A DNA stretch of 14,309 nucleotides from Patescibacteria group bacterium (GCA_023379465.1 JAMCTM010000031.1:1-14309); one strand, 5' to 3'. Counted from the stretch's first letter, positions 1-6,988 are shown. Notes: generated by a model not told the origin, from the sequence alone. Numbers and translations are program-made.

Positions 1-2
1 TT

Positions 3-110
3 GGCCACACAAACCAGATGGTACAAAAGCACCGAGACATTGTGCGCTTTGTGTATGTAGATACTCACGCATACAATTTTACCCTCTCGCGGCAAAGCCG
101 CGGGGAATGA
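3..110 (+). CDS. Possible 3' end of a gene entering from the left edge
   Basis: One plus-strand frame is open from the window edge to a TGA at 108-110. It gives about 35 residues, including QKHRDIVRFVYVDTHAYNF. The last residues (SRQSRGE) are encoded by the hairpin at 86-104, so that tail would be repeat read-through. It overlaps the 3' end of the minus-strand gene ending at 79. I do not recognise the family. Chance openness cannot be excluded because the other two plus frames are also open for 60 nt or more. Confidence 0.22.
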   Translation, partial: GHTNQMVQKHRDIVRFVYVDTHAYNFTLSRQSRGE

Positions 111-357
111 ACCCTAAAAGAGATTCAACTGTACCAAAAATGTTTAAATGTCCATTTTTATAAAAATTAACAACATTGTTCGCTTCACCATAAGTAAACT
201 TGGGAAATAAATATGGTACAGACGTAATCCCCGCCTTTCTCCTAACATCTGCAATATCAATTAAGAAACTTTCCTGGTCTACAAGGCGAGCAACCAAGCG
301 AGCTTTATTTTCATCATCCCTGATGTCAATATAAATTAACTGGGTGCACATATTCAT
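79..357 (-). CDS. Small hypothetical protein with REP-derived C-terminus
   Basis: A 92-residue protein of unknown function. The core is mixed alpha/beta and fairly polar, with no signal peptide or membrane segment. The last residues (GFIPRGFAARG) are encoded by the GC-rich hairpin at 86-104, so the natural protein probably ended near residue 80 and the repeat supplied a new tail and stop. On the minus strand TATAAA lies 5 nt before the first ATG, so the transcript may be leaderless. A second in-frame ATG at 351 is an equally possible start. It is the last gene of the minus-strand run headed by the XRE gene, 26 bp after the zinc-ribbon gene. Confidence 0.5.
   Translation of the reverse strand: MNMCTQLIYIDIRDDENKARLVARLVDQESFLIDIADVRRKAGITSVPYLFPKFTYGEANNVVNFYKNGHLNIFGTVESLLGFIPRGFAARG
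86..104. repeat. REP-like GC-rich hairpin (left)
   Basis: CTCGCGGC, AAA, GCCGCGGG forms an 8-bp stem with one T-G wobble and a 3-nt loop in otherwise AT-rich DNA. There is no T-tract on either side, so it is not a canonical rho-independent terminator. It resembles the hairpin at 14191-14210 in design: a CTCGC-type arm, an A-only loop, and a GCG-rich return arm. Confidence 0.55.
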
Positions 358-383
358 CTTTATTTATATTTTTAAATTATCTT

Positions 384-719
384 TTAAACATTCATTTCTA
401 ACATGCCCTTGAACCTCTGCTTCCGGTATTTCAGGTTCAGGCACTTTCGACAACCAATTAAACTATTTACTATGTGCCGGTATATTACTCCCACTCGACG
501 GGAGCACCTAGGACATATGAACCAAAATCTCTCGCCGTCAAATTTGGTCTTTGAGGTTGTTAGCTTAATTTGAACCCCTAAGACATCCGTGTTTGCTGTT
601 AAAAACAGCTTCTTAAACTCCTTATTTGCCAGTCTTGTCAACTCGTCAACTGACAATTTTTCGGATAACTCAACGAGCTGTAAAGTTCCTAAATCGTATG
701 GGCTTATTAAATTATTCAT
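384..719 (-). CDS. Zinc-ribbon protein of mobile-element type
   Basis: About 111 residues from the ATG at 719, or 122 from the in-frame ATG at 752. Two CxxC knuckles (CPRC, then CRKC 18 residues on) form a C4 zinc ribbon, followed by a basic LKYRKQRFKG tail. This aromatic/CPxC/CRxCxxLxY pattern is, from memory, common in small hypothetical proteins of phages and integrated elements. I infer zinc binding and possibly nucleic-acid contact. The ATG at 719 is preferred because it overlaps the stop of the upstream gene (712-714) as ATGAATAA, typical of translational coupling. Starting at 752 would need a 41-bp overlap. Confidence 0.7.
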   Translation of the reverse strand: MNNLISPYDLGTLQLVELSEKLSVDELTRLANKEFKKLFLTANTDVLGVQIKLTTSKTKFDGERFWFICPRCSRRVGVIYRHIVNSLIGCRKCLNLKYRKQRFKGMLEMNV

Positions 720-1278
720 GGTTATTTGCTTGTACAATCTGGTTTTGTCCAACTACCGCTGTCTCCGTCTTGATATTGACCTGCATAGTTGGCTGTCGCA
801 TAGTTTTTAGGGCCTGCATGGATGCTAGAAAGTGCCTATTTGCCCTGTCTAGTTCTTGGCCTAATACCTCTAAAAATCTTATATCTATCTTTGAAAGCCC
901 TTCCTCCCTCGATAAGATACTATTTATTCTTTGTTGAGTTTGCATTGCCCTAACGAGATTTATTGCTGCTATTTCAGCGAGGGCGTTCTCACTTGGGGTT
1001 TTACAATCAAATTCGGCTCGGAGCTTTTGAAAGTAATCAAGCGCGAAGGTTCGAAAGAGATCAGAAACGGAGTTCCCTAACAATAGTCCCCTATCAAATT
1101 CAAAGACCGTCAGTGCTTTATAGAAATTACTTTCTGGTTTTAATGGCCCAGCTTTTTGACCAATCTCCTTAATTCCTTCTTGTAGGACATGTTTTGGGTC
1201 GATGCTCAATTCAAGTTCTAGAAGGGATTTTCTAATTTCATCAAATGTTTTTACTGGCACAACTGCTTTTTTCTTCAT
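712..1278 (-). CDS. Phage/plasmid-type hypothetical protein
   Basis: About 188 residues from the ATG at 1278; an in-frame ATG at 1329 would give 205. It is mostly helical. Residues near the end run AMQTQQRIN, a helix, then MQALKTMRQPTMQVNIKTETAVVGQNQIVQA. The final pattern, a helix then a beta-like vNv...GxxQivxan tail, resembles hypothetical proteins often seen in phage, plasmid and integrated-element gene sets. I cannot name a function. The 1278 start is chosen because TACAAT lies 5 nt before it on the minus strand with TTGACA further up. It follows the XRE gene and is coupled to the zinc-ribbon gene. Confidence 0.6.
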   Translation of the reverse strand: MKKKAVVPVKTFDEIRKSLLELELSIDPKHVLQEGIKEIGQKAGPLKPESNFYKALTVFEFDRGLLLGNSVSDLFRTFALDYFQKLRAEFDCKTPSENALAEIAAINLVRAMQTQQRINSILSREEGLSKIDIRFLEVLGQELDRANRHFLASMQALKTMRQPTMQVNIKTETAVVGQNQIVQANNHE

Positions 1279-1283
1279 ACCGC

Positions 1284-1314
1284 ATTGTAATGCCCCGTTA
1301 TATGTTATTGTCAA
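1284..1314 (-). promoter_or_regulatory. Promoter candidate before the 188-residue gene
   Basis: On the minus strand TTGACA (1314-1309) is followed 19 nt later by TACAAT (1289-1284), then GCGGT and the ATG at 1278. The -35 is consensus, but the spacer is 2 nt longer than ideal. The predicted transcription start is at or next to the ATG, so the message would be leaderless. Confidence 0.45.
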
Positions 1315-1347
1315 GTTAATTGAAACCAAGGAAGTAACCAGAAAGCT

Positions 1348-1563
1348 TTAGTCGAATAGCTCAGAAAGTTTTATTCCTAAAACACGGGAGATTTTATCGG
1401 CGGTTTTAATTGATGGTACGCGCTGACCTTGTTCAATAAATCCGACGTAAGTAGAAGAAACGCCGATTCTTTCGGCTAATTCCTCTTGTGTAAGTTCAGC
1501 TTTCTTTCTGGCTTTTTGAATTTTTTGTCCAACATTTTTTAGTTGCCTAGTATTCACTCTCAT
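1348..1563 (-). CDS. XRE/Cro-CI family transcriptional regulator
   Basis: A 71-residue single-domain helix-turn-helix protein covering the whole HTH_3 fold: IGQK-type helix 1, LTQEELAERIGVSSTYVGFIEQG as helices 2-3 (about residues 24-46), then RVPSIKTADKISRVLGIKLSELF. The TQEELA...S.TYV...E.G signature is clear. It has no dimerisation or sensor domain. It probably acts as a small repressor for the element to which the next minus-strand genes belong. A 19-bp inverted repeat (1565-1583) touches its start codon and is the likely autoregulatory operator. A TAATAAT box overlapping the palindrome lies 6 nt before the ATG, so the message may be leaderless. Confidence 0.88.
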   Translation of the reverse strand: MRVNTRQLKNVGQKIQKARKKAELTQEELAERIGVSSTYVGFIEQGQRVPSIKTADKISRVLGIKLSELFD

Positions 1564-1564
1564 G

Positions 1565-1583
1565 ACGCTATTATTACTAGCGT
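1565..1583. promoter_or_regulatory. Palindromic operator candidate between divergent genes
   Basis: ACGCTA and TAGCGT are perfect 6-bp arms around TTATTAC. Most of the spacer is also symmetric, so 8 of 9 pairs match. It starts 2 nt from the XRE start codon and overlaps that gene's TAATAAT -10-like box. It also lies about 85 bp upstream of the divergent membrane-protein gene. The position fits self-repression by the XRE protein. Confidence 0.5.
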
Positions 1584-1666
1584 AGAGAGTATCTGCCTCA
1601 AACTATTTGTTAGGCTTTGTGCTAATATCGAATAGAGAAGATTGTCTAACTATATGTTTGGGCAAT

Positions 1667-2257
1667 ATGAAAAAGATTGAAGATTTAAACAAAGGAGATC
1701 TTATTAAGGCAGACTTATATTCAAGGCCAAATTACATGGTCGGTAACTATAAAAATGGTCAAATCGTAGGACTAAATAATTTAGAAGAGGTTAAGAGTAG
1801 TGACGTTTTCTTTTTGGAAACATTAAAAGTAAGAGCTGATTCCGCTGATAAAATTTTCGCCGAGGCTGAAGCCCAAGGTAAAGATTTAAGTGATCCAAAT
1901 GTATTGAAAAAATTAGGTGAAGAAATTAACAATTTAGGAACTCCAGTTCATCAAAGTCAGTCGATAATGACGGCAGTTTTTGTTTCGTTACGATTGATGG
2001 CGTATTACGGAATTGCTATAGGGATTTGGGGACTAGTCCTTAAAAAGGGCTTCTTCGTATTTGTTTTTTATGGGGTTGTTGCGGGGTTTTTAATCAGTTT
2101 ATTATCTGTCGCACCCGTAGTTGCTTTTCAGAGGACAAGGGAACGTATCAGGAATATGGTATTTGGCGCAGGTTTACTGTGGGGAAATTTAGGAATAGTT
2201 ATTGGCGTTGGGGGTTTAATTGCGCTAATCATTAGGATAATCTTTTTAGGTAAGTGA
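1667..2257 (+). CDS. Hypothetical membrane protein with C-terminal three-helix region
   Basis: 196 residues from the ATG at 1667 (MKKIEDLNKGD); an in-frame start at 1607 would add 20 poorly supported residues. Residues 1-98 are soluble and charged. Three hydrophobic segments follow at about 102-124, 128-153 and 165-193, with a basic RTRERIR loop between the second and third. I do not recognise a family. The stop overlaps the GTG of the HD-hydrolase gene (GTGA at 2254-2257), so the two are translationally coupled and probably act together. It diverges from the XRE gene and could be co-controlled through the palindrome at 1565-1583. Confidence 0.65.
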   Translation: MKKIEDLNKGDLIKADLYSRPNYMVGNYKNGQIVGLNNLEEVKSSDVFFLETLKVRADSADKIFAEAEAQGKDLSDPNVLKKLGEEINNLGTPVHQSQSIMTAVFVSLRLMAYYGIAIGIWGLVLKKGFFVFVFYGVVAGFLISLLSVAPVVAFQRTRERIRNMVFGAGLLWGNLGIVIGVGGLIALIIRIIFLGK

Positions 2258-2787
2258 TAAGTCCCAAATTGTTCCGTCTAATTAAATCCCAATATGATCT
2301 ACCCATTAACTCTTTACATGGTTTACCTCACTGGAAGCATGTAGAAGCCCTTGGAAGGCGTCTAGCAACCTCGACCAAAGCTGATCTGCGTGTAATTACC
2401 CTTTTCGCGTATCTCCATGATTCTTGTCGTAAAAATGATGATTTTGATCCCGAGCATGGAGTCCGTGCAGTAAAATTTGTTAAAGAGTTGTTTGAAGCTA
2501 AAATGCTTAATATCACCACAAAACAACTTGAGACTTTAGTCTTTGCATGCCAGTTCCATAATCAAAAACAAATTAAGCCAAAGAATATAACTGTGGCGAC
2601 TTGTTGGGATGCTGATAAATTGGATCTAGAAAGAATGGGAACTACTCCAGACTCCAATTATCTTTTTACAGAAGTGGCTAAGAAATATAACGCTGCTGGT
2701 CCAGGGGCTTCTCTGGCTATCCGAGAACTAGCAGGATTTCTTTTGAGTAAATACAATCTTCTAACCCAAACTGGGAAAGAAATATAG
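2254..2787 (+). CDS. HD-domain metal-dependent hydrolase
   Basis: 177 residues from a GTG start. HD-superfamily ligands are visible: LHGLPHWKH (His22, His26), YLHDSC (His55-Asp56), DPEHG (His68), FHN (His102) and CWDADKLDLER (Asp119, Asp121). The HGxxHW...LHDSCR...DPxHG...WDADKLDL layout matches small stand-alone HD proteins that I recall from diverse bacteria, whose substrate is usually unassigned. HD proteins are typically phosphohydrolases, often of nucleotides. The enzyme is predicted to be cytosolic. GTGA overlap with the membrane-protein gene suggests coupled expression. The convergent gene begins at 2818, 30 bp away. Confidence 0.8.
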   Translation: MISPKLFRLIKSQYDLPINSLHGLPHWKHVEALGRRLATSTKADLRVITLFAYLHDSCRKNDDFDPEHGVRAVKFVKELFEAKMLNITTKQLETLVFACQFHNQKQIKPKNITVATCWDADKLDLERMGTTPDSNYLFTEVAKKYNAAGPGASLAIRELAGFLLSKYNLLTQTGKEI

Positions 2788-2817
2788 TTGAAAAACTAAG
2801 AAGCGTTATGGCACCAG

Positions 2818-3831
2818 TTAGTTAACCGGGTGGGGATTTGCGAGACTTAATAACTGAGTAGCAATTATTTGGGCAATGATTGGATGACTTAATAGCTTAC
2901 TGTTGATATCTCCCGGAATCTTCTTAATTTTATCCCAAAGATCTCTAACTTTATTTTGTTCAGGTGTTGATTTTTGAATTTCAGTCTCAAGTTGAGAAAC
3001 TAACTGAACCGCTTCTTCATTATTTTCGATGTCCATCTTTCTAATTTCTTTCTTAACAGCATTAAACGCATCGCTAACCTGAGATTTAACAATGGTTGTG
3101 TTATTACTTCCATTGATTGTGGTAGCCAGAATATCTCCCCCAACATTTATTGTTTGTTGCTCAATTTGTAACGAAAAGAGTGAGTTAAATGTGGTCGGAT
3201 TCTCATAAACATCAATTCCGTGTTTAGTTATTATTACTGCAACATAACCAATCGAACTTAAGTTAGCCTCAATAAAACCTCCCTCTTTTAGGTACTTTAG
3301 ATTTCTTTCAATTTCAACGTCGGTAACAGGAATAGCTTTTTGCAGTCTGCCTTTTGTTACATAAGAATGGGGCGATTCCTGCCATTTCGCATAGCAAACT
3401 TTTATAATTTCCCTCCTTATTTGGGTATTTGTTGGCATACTACTGGCAAAAATAACCTCTCGGGCAGTTGCCTCCATTGTCATAGCGGCTTGAAAGTAAA
3501 TGACTCCTTCTTGTTTTTGGATACTGTCATTACAGTGAAACACTATTTGTTTTCTTTCAGAGTCAGAAGGGTTGATTAAAGCCGGCAAAACTTGCCAAAC
3601 AAAATCAGTTAGCTCGTCTTCGGATATTTTTCTACCAACACTTGCGGTCCACTGATTGATAACTCTATCGGTGACAGAAATAGAGATACCTTTTGCATTT
3701 TTATTTCCATCGATGTTGTATCTTAAACCGACACCATAAATTATGTTAAGCGGCCCCTGAAAGCCTTTGCCCATTAACTGGATGGTATATTCGTGTTCAT
3801 CGATATTTAGTGTCCTTTTGTCTTCGTTCAT
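2818..3831 (-). CDS. Winged-helix/coiled-coil hypothetical protein, partner of the protease
   Basis: 337 residues, family not recognised. Four regions are visible. Residues 1-125 are an alpha/beta N-terminal domain. Residues 135-205 look like a winged helix (KGRLQKAIPVTDVEIERNL, then GGFIEA and a beta hairpin). Residues 225-250 are a glycine/asparagine-rich beta segment (NVGGDILATTINGSNNTT). Residues 252-330 are a charged helical region with EQNKVRDLWDKIKKIP. The beta-strand-then-helical-bundle C-terminus resembles, from memory, tails of some bacterial signalling and defence proteins; that is only a resemblance. The start lies 1 bp after the stop of the upstream protease gene, so the two form a tight operon. 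Confidence 0.6.
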   Translation of the reverse strand: MNEDKRTLNIDEHEYTIQLMGKGFQGPLNIIYGVGLRYNIDGNKNAKGISISVTDRVINQWTASVGRKISEDELTDFVWQVLPALINPSDSERKQIVFHCNDSIQKQEGVIYFQAAMTMEATAREVIFASSMPTNTQIRREIIKVCYAKWQESPHSYVTKGRLQKAIPVTDVEIERNLKYLKEGGFIEANLSSIGYVAVIITKHGIDVYENPTTFNSLFSLQIEQQTINVGGDILATTINGSNNTTIVKSQVSDAFNAVKKEIRKMDIENNEEAVQLVSQLETEIQKSTPEQNKVRDLWDKIKKIPGDINSKLLSHPIIAQIIATQLLSLANPHPVN

Positions 3832-3832
3832 T

Positions 3833-5131
3833 TCAATAAATATTATTCAACCTCTGGGCGATACTGCCAGATTCATAACTCATCTTAACTACAGCATCCC
3901 ACATAATAAGATCGTCCTGGGTCGCATTCTTTCCTGAGCCTAGCCGATTGACCAAAGTTTGACAAAAGATAATTTGCCGGTCGAAAGAATCCAGTAACTT
4001 GTTAATATCATCACTGGGATACTTATCTCTGTGTTTGAGCCAACTGTCTCGCCAACCATATAAATTATTAAGATAAGTTTGTATCTCTCCCAAGTTAAGA
4101 GTTGGGCTGTTGGAAGGAACGTTGGGACTATTTGTATAAGTAGTGGTTTTTGCTACACCTGGGATTGCTGTATTTTCACTACCTTCTTTTATTAATTTAT
4201 CAACAAGTGGAGCAATAGTCTGGGAAGAAATAGCGTTTCCCAATCCCTCAAGTGGTCGGGGCAACTGTTCGTCGGTCCAAATTTCTTTTAAGGTATTGAT
4301 TCCTACAACACCACATTCGTTAATCAGCGGCCCGCCAGAATTGCCGGGGTTGATCGCCGCGTCGGTTTGAACGAAATCCAAACCACCTTCGTAGCGATTC
4401 AGTCGAGAATAGATTCCCTTTGTAATCGTGGAATCACCAACCGCCGTATTTGGCCAGCCTACAGCATACAACTCTTCGGCTAAATTAAGTTTTGAGGAGT
4501 CAAACCAGTTAATAGTAAATCCTTCATTGGGAAGCTTTATGATGGCAATATCCATCGTTGGGGAGTAATTCCAAAGTTTAAGTTCTTTTCTTTCCCCGTT
4601 AAGCCAGGTGTAAAGCTTTTTGGCTCCCTCGACAACGTGTTTGTTGGTAACCGCAAATCCTTTGGCCGTCGAAAAAGCACTGCCATGACCGCCATCGTCT
4701 CTCTCGACAAGCATTGTGCTCGACTTTGCCAAAGCGATCGTTTTCTCACGGTTACAACCGTTTCGGTTTTCGATCATATTGTCACTTACCGTTACACTAG
4801 AAGACGGTTGATTATAGGAACCACTCTTGGAAATAATGACAACCAAAATCGTTCCCATGATCCAACAAGCGATAAAACCAACGGCTACCAACCTAAAAGT
4901 TTTTTTCCAAAAAGTAAAAAAGGTAACGATCATTGTGGCAAAGGCATAAAGAAATACGATTCGAACCACATTAATCATTCCTGTTTGTGCCATTTCTGAC
5001 TGGCTACCGCTAGCTTGATTAAGAAAAGGAAACATGGCTACGAAACTAACAATATTAAGAATTACAAAAAGAAGTCCACTAAGAGCAAGTTTGCCAAAAA
5101 TCGAGCCAATTTTTTTGATTTTTCCTGTCAC
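3833..5131 (-). CDS. Membrane-anchored trypsin-like (S1C/HtrA-type) serine protease
   Basis: 432 residues from a GTG. Three hydrophobic segments (about 14-38, 52-74, 80-101) anchor the N-terminus. The trypsin fold follows with a complete triad: His165 in TNKHVVEG, Asp194 in MDIAIIKLP, Ser265 in NPGNSGGPL. Cys126 and Cys273 flank the domain and could pair. There is no PDZ domain, unlike DegP. Instead a roughly 110-residue helical tail follows a Ser/Asn/Pro-rich linker. The odd number of helices would place the protease domain outside the membrane if the N-terminus is cytosolic (inferred). TATAAT lies 6 nt before the GTG, so the message is probably leaderless. The gene diverges from the HEPN-like gene across only 37 bp. 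Confidence 0.85.
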   Translation of the reverse strand: MTGKIKKIGSIFGKLALSGLLFVILNIVSFVAMFPFLNQASGSQSEMAQTGMINVVRIVFLYAFATMIVTFFTFWKKTFRLVAVGFIACWIMGTILVVIISKSGSYNQPSSSVTVSDNMIENRNGCNREKTIALAKSSTMLVERDDGGHGSAFSTAKGFAVTNKHVVEGAKKLYTWLNGERKELKLWNYSPTMDIAIIKLPNEGFTINWFDSSKLNLAEELYAVGWPNTAVGDSTITKGIYSRLNRYEGGLDFVQTDAAINPGNSGGPLINECGVVGINTLKEIWTDEQLPRPLEGLGNAISSQTIAPLVDKLIKEGSENTAIPGVAKTTTYTNSPNVPSNSPTLNLGEIQTYLNNLYGWRDSWLKHRDKYPSDDINKLLDSFDRQIIFCQTLVNRLGSGKNATQDDLIMWDAVVKMSYESGSIAQRLNNIY

Positions 5132-5137
5132 ACGTAA

Positions 5138-5143
5138 ATTATA
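5138..5143 (-). promoter_or_regulatory. -10 box for the protease gene
   Basis: A perfect TATAAT on the minus strand ends 6 nt before the GTG at 5131, so transcription should begin at the start codon. No good -35 is visible. It is 12 bp from the opposing -10 at 5156-5161. Confidence 0.55.
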
Positions 5144-5155
5144 ATCCAGTCAGCT

Positions 5156-5161
5156 TATAAT
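5156..5161 (+). promoter_or_regulatory. -10 box for the HEPN-like gene
   Basis: A perfect TATAAT on the plus strand is separated from the ATG at 5169 by 7 nt, implying a transcript with almost no leader. The -35 region would fall in the start of the divergent protease promoter. The two promoters must compete for the same 37 bp. Confidence 0.55.
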
Positions 5162-5168
5162 AGAAATT

Positions 5169-6008
5169 ATGAAAAGATACCGATTATATAATTTTGATTT
5201 TGATTCCCGCGCTAGTGTTTTAAACCTCGAAATTAAAGAAGAGTGGAAAGAGGAGACTAAACGACTGCATCGAGAAAATAAAATTAAGATTGAAGAGATG
5301 TTTATTGAGGAATATGGAAAGTTAAACTGGGACCAGAAAGTTAAAAACATAAAAGACTTGGGGTCGAAACCAATTTCCATTGTCGCCTTCCATAATCGTT
5401 TTTTTAATCAGATACGGAGCAGTTTTATTATTGGCTCTTACTACCCAGCGCTCACAGGAGCTTGTGCGTTGGGGGAACGCATATTGAACCACTTAATTTT
5501 TGCTTTGAAGGAAGACTTTAGAAACACGCCAGAGTATAAAAAGGTCTATAACATAGAATCTATTGATGATTGGGATGAGATGTTGGATATTCTGGAAAAA
5601 TGGAAAATTCTCTTACCTGACGTCATATCCAATTATCGTTTGCTAAAAAATATTAGGAATAAGAAGGCCATTCATTTTGATAAAGAAACCGACACCGAAG
5701 ATAGAAAGTTGGCGCTTGAAGCAATTAAGCTTTTGGCAATGATTATCACTGGGCAATTCTCATATGCAGGATACCAGCCATGGTTTATTGAAAATACCAG
5801 AGGATCGTTTTACATAAAGAAAAACTGGGAAGACAAACCGTTCATTAAAAGAATTTATCTTCCAAATTGTCGCTTAGTTGGGCCATATCACAAACTAGGA
5901 ACCAATTTTGAGGTAATTGACAATTATCCCTATACTGATAAAGAAATTACCGACGCAGAGTTTGTTAGATTGATGGAACAAGCCCGGCAAGGTATATTTT
6001 TAAAATAA
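5169..6008 (+). CDS. HEPN-like domain protein, possible RNase or defence component
   Basis: 279 residues. The middle is helical with the segment GACALGERILNHLI (about 97-110), later NYRLLKNIRNKKAIHFD (155-171). IRNKKAIH carries Arg163, a polar Asn next to it, and His169, matching the Rx4-6H signature of HEPN domains, many of which are metal-independent RNases in toxin, abortive-infection and CRISPR systems. The residues after 200 form a separate aromatic-rich part (YQPWFIENTRGSFYI, RIYLPNCRLVGPYH). The HEPN call rests on one motif plus helical context. The gene is followed after 4 bp by the HExxH gene and diverges from the membrane protease, suggesting one functional island. Confidence 0.55.
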   Translation: MKRYRLYNFDFDSRASVLNLEIKEEWKEETKRLHRENKIKIEEMFIEEYGKLNWDQKVKNIKDLGSKPISIVAFHNRFFNQIRSSFIIGSYYPALTGACALGERILNHLIFALKEDFRNTPEYKKVYNIESIDDWDEMLDILEKWKILLPDVISNYRLLKNIRNKKAIHFDKETDTEDRKLALEAIKLLAMIITGQFSYAGYQPWFIENTRGSFYIKKNWEDKPFIKRIYLPNCRLVGPYHKLGTNFEVIDNYPYTDKEITDAEFVRLMEQARQGIFLK

Positions 6009-6012
6009 AAGT

Positions 6013-6546
6013 ATGGATAATACATACGAGGCTGTAAGGCGTGTATTAAATGCACTAAACATAGATCAAAGCCAAAGAGATCAAGCGGAGTTATATGGAA
6101 AAATACGAAGGAAAGAAATTTCTTTGGATGAATTTTTTGTTGTGCAAAAGCGATTGGATTTATCGATGATTAGCAAATCTACACCGTTTTCATGGAAAGA
6201 TCTACTAAGAGAAAACGTTGATACCTATAATCACGAAAGACGACATGAGGCTGTCTGGTACAAATATGGTGTAAAGACAAATTTGTTTAATTGGAACATA
6301 CACCCTGACGCGTATTTTGTAATGGATTTGGATTTTCCAGAGGTTACAAAAACAAATGGCTTTAATGTCGACAAAGTAATCTCAATCTACAAAGAAATGT
6401 TGTCAGCTTCTTTCAAAAATCAAAACCAAATTACAAACTCTTACCTGATGGATGTGTTTTTCTTCGAAGTTTTGGACAAATTAGATGATTTTCGAGCAAA
6501 CAGTATTTACGAGGTTTTCAAAAAGTATAATTGGCAATACCCATAA
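6013..6546 (+). CDS. Hypothetical protein with HExxH motif
   Basis: 177 residues, family not recognised. HERRH at residues 74-78, inside YNHERRHEAVWYKYG, fits the zincin HExxH zinc-binding motif. Another His at 97 (NIHPDAYFVMDLDF) could be a third ligand. The N-terminal 70 residues are helical and charged (QAELYGKIRRKEISLDEFFVVQ region), and the C-terminus is helical. HExxH occurs by chance fairly often, so metalloprotease activity is a hypothesis only. Its placement 4 bp after the HEPN-like gene implies co-transcription. Confidence 0.55.
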   Translation: MDNTYEAVRRVLNALNIDQSQRDQAELYGKIRRKEISLDEFFVVQKRLDLSMISKSTPFSWKDLLRENVDTYNHERRHEAVWYKYGVKTNLFNWNIHPDAYFVMDLDFPEVTKTNGFNVDKVISIYKEMLSASFKNQNQITNSYLMDVFFFEVLDKLDDFRANSIYEVFKKYNWQYP

Positions 6547-6581
6547 TAGTGAATTCTGCTGAATAAAAACTTGAACTTTGC

Positions 6582-6587
6582 TAAAAT
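6582..6587 (+). promoter_or_regulatory. -10-like box before the 131-residue gene
   Basis: TAAAAT lies 5 nt before the ATG at 6593, repeating the near-leaderless spacing seen at other starts here. No convincing -35 is present, so support is weak. Confidence 0.3.
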
Positions 6588-6592
6588 AAGAT

Positions 6593-6988
6593 ATGAGTTC
6601 AAACGTCGAGAATAGCCCGTTGAATGATGTTTTTCAAAACGTTAATACTTGGCAAGATTTTGCTGATGCCCTTCCACCTAGTTTAATAGAAACTTTTGGG
6701 AATGATGAGCAATTTTTTCTAACAATGCGACTTCTAGATGTTAATACCCCATCAAACACTCCTATAACCCATGATGCTTTTAAAGCACTTGTGGCAGTCA
6801 AAAGAAGTGATAAGGGATTTGTTCCGTTACCCGGAGATGAAGCGGACCAGTTATTAGACAGTTCGTTAAAATCTGGCCTATTGCTACCAATGACTACAGA
6901 AGGCCCTCTTGGGTCTCGTTTTGCCCCCAATCCCCTGTTCAAGGAGGCAATCGCACGATTTGATAAGAACGAGCCAAAAGCTGAGTAG
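6593..6988 (+). CDS. Hypothetical protein
   Basis: 131 residues with no recognised family, signal peptide or membrane helix. Residues 8-45 are acidic and helical (NTWQDFADALPPSLIETFG). Residues 60-110 look like a small alpha/beta or winged-helix unit (THDAFKALVAVKRSDKG, then DQLLDSSLKSGLLLP and a short hairpin). The gene lies 46 bp after the HExxH gene on the same strand, with its own -10-like box. The relic starting at 6985 overlaps its stop. It may belong to the protease/HEPN island or be unrelated. Confidence 0.5.
   Translation: MSSNVENSPLNDVFQNVNTWQDFADALPPSLIETFGNDEQFFLTMRLLDVNTPSNTPITHDAFKALVAVKRSDKGFVPLPGDEADQLLDSSLKSGLLLPMTTEGPLGSRFAPNPLFKEAIARFDKNEPKAE

Noticed and set aside
86..104. 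Rho-independent terminator for the genes at the left edge
   Set aside because: Strong stem, but no T-tract follows on either strand, and the stem lies inside the coding end of a gene.
1607..1666. N-terminal extension of the membrane protein from 1607
   Set aside because: The extra 20 residues are Cys-containing and low in support, start from a TTG, and lie close to the palindrome; MKKIEDLNKGD at 1667 looks like a natural start.
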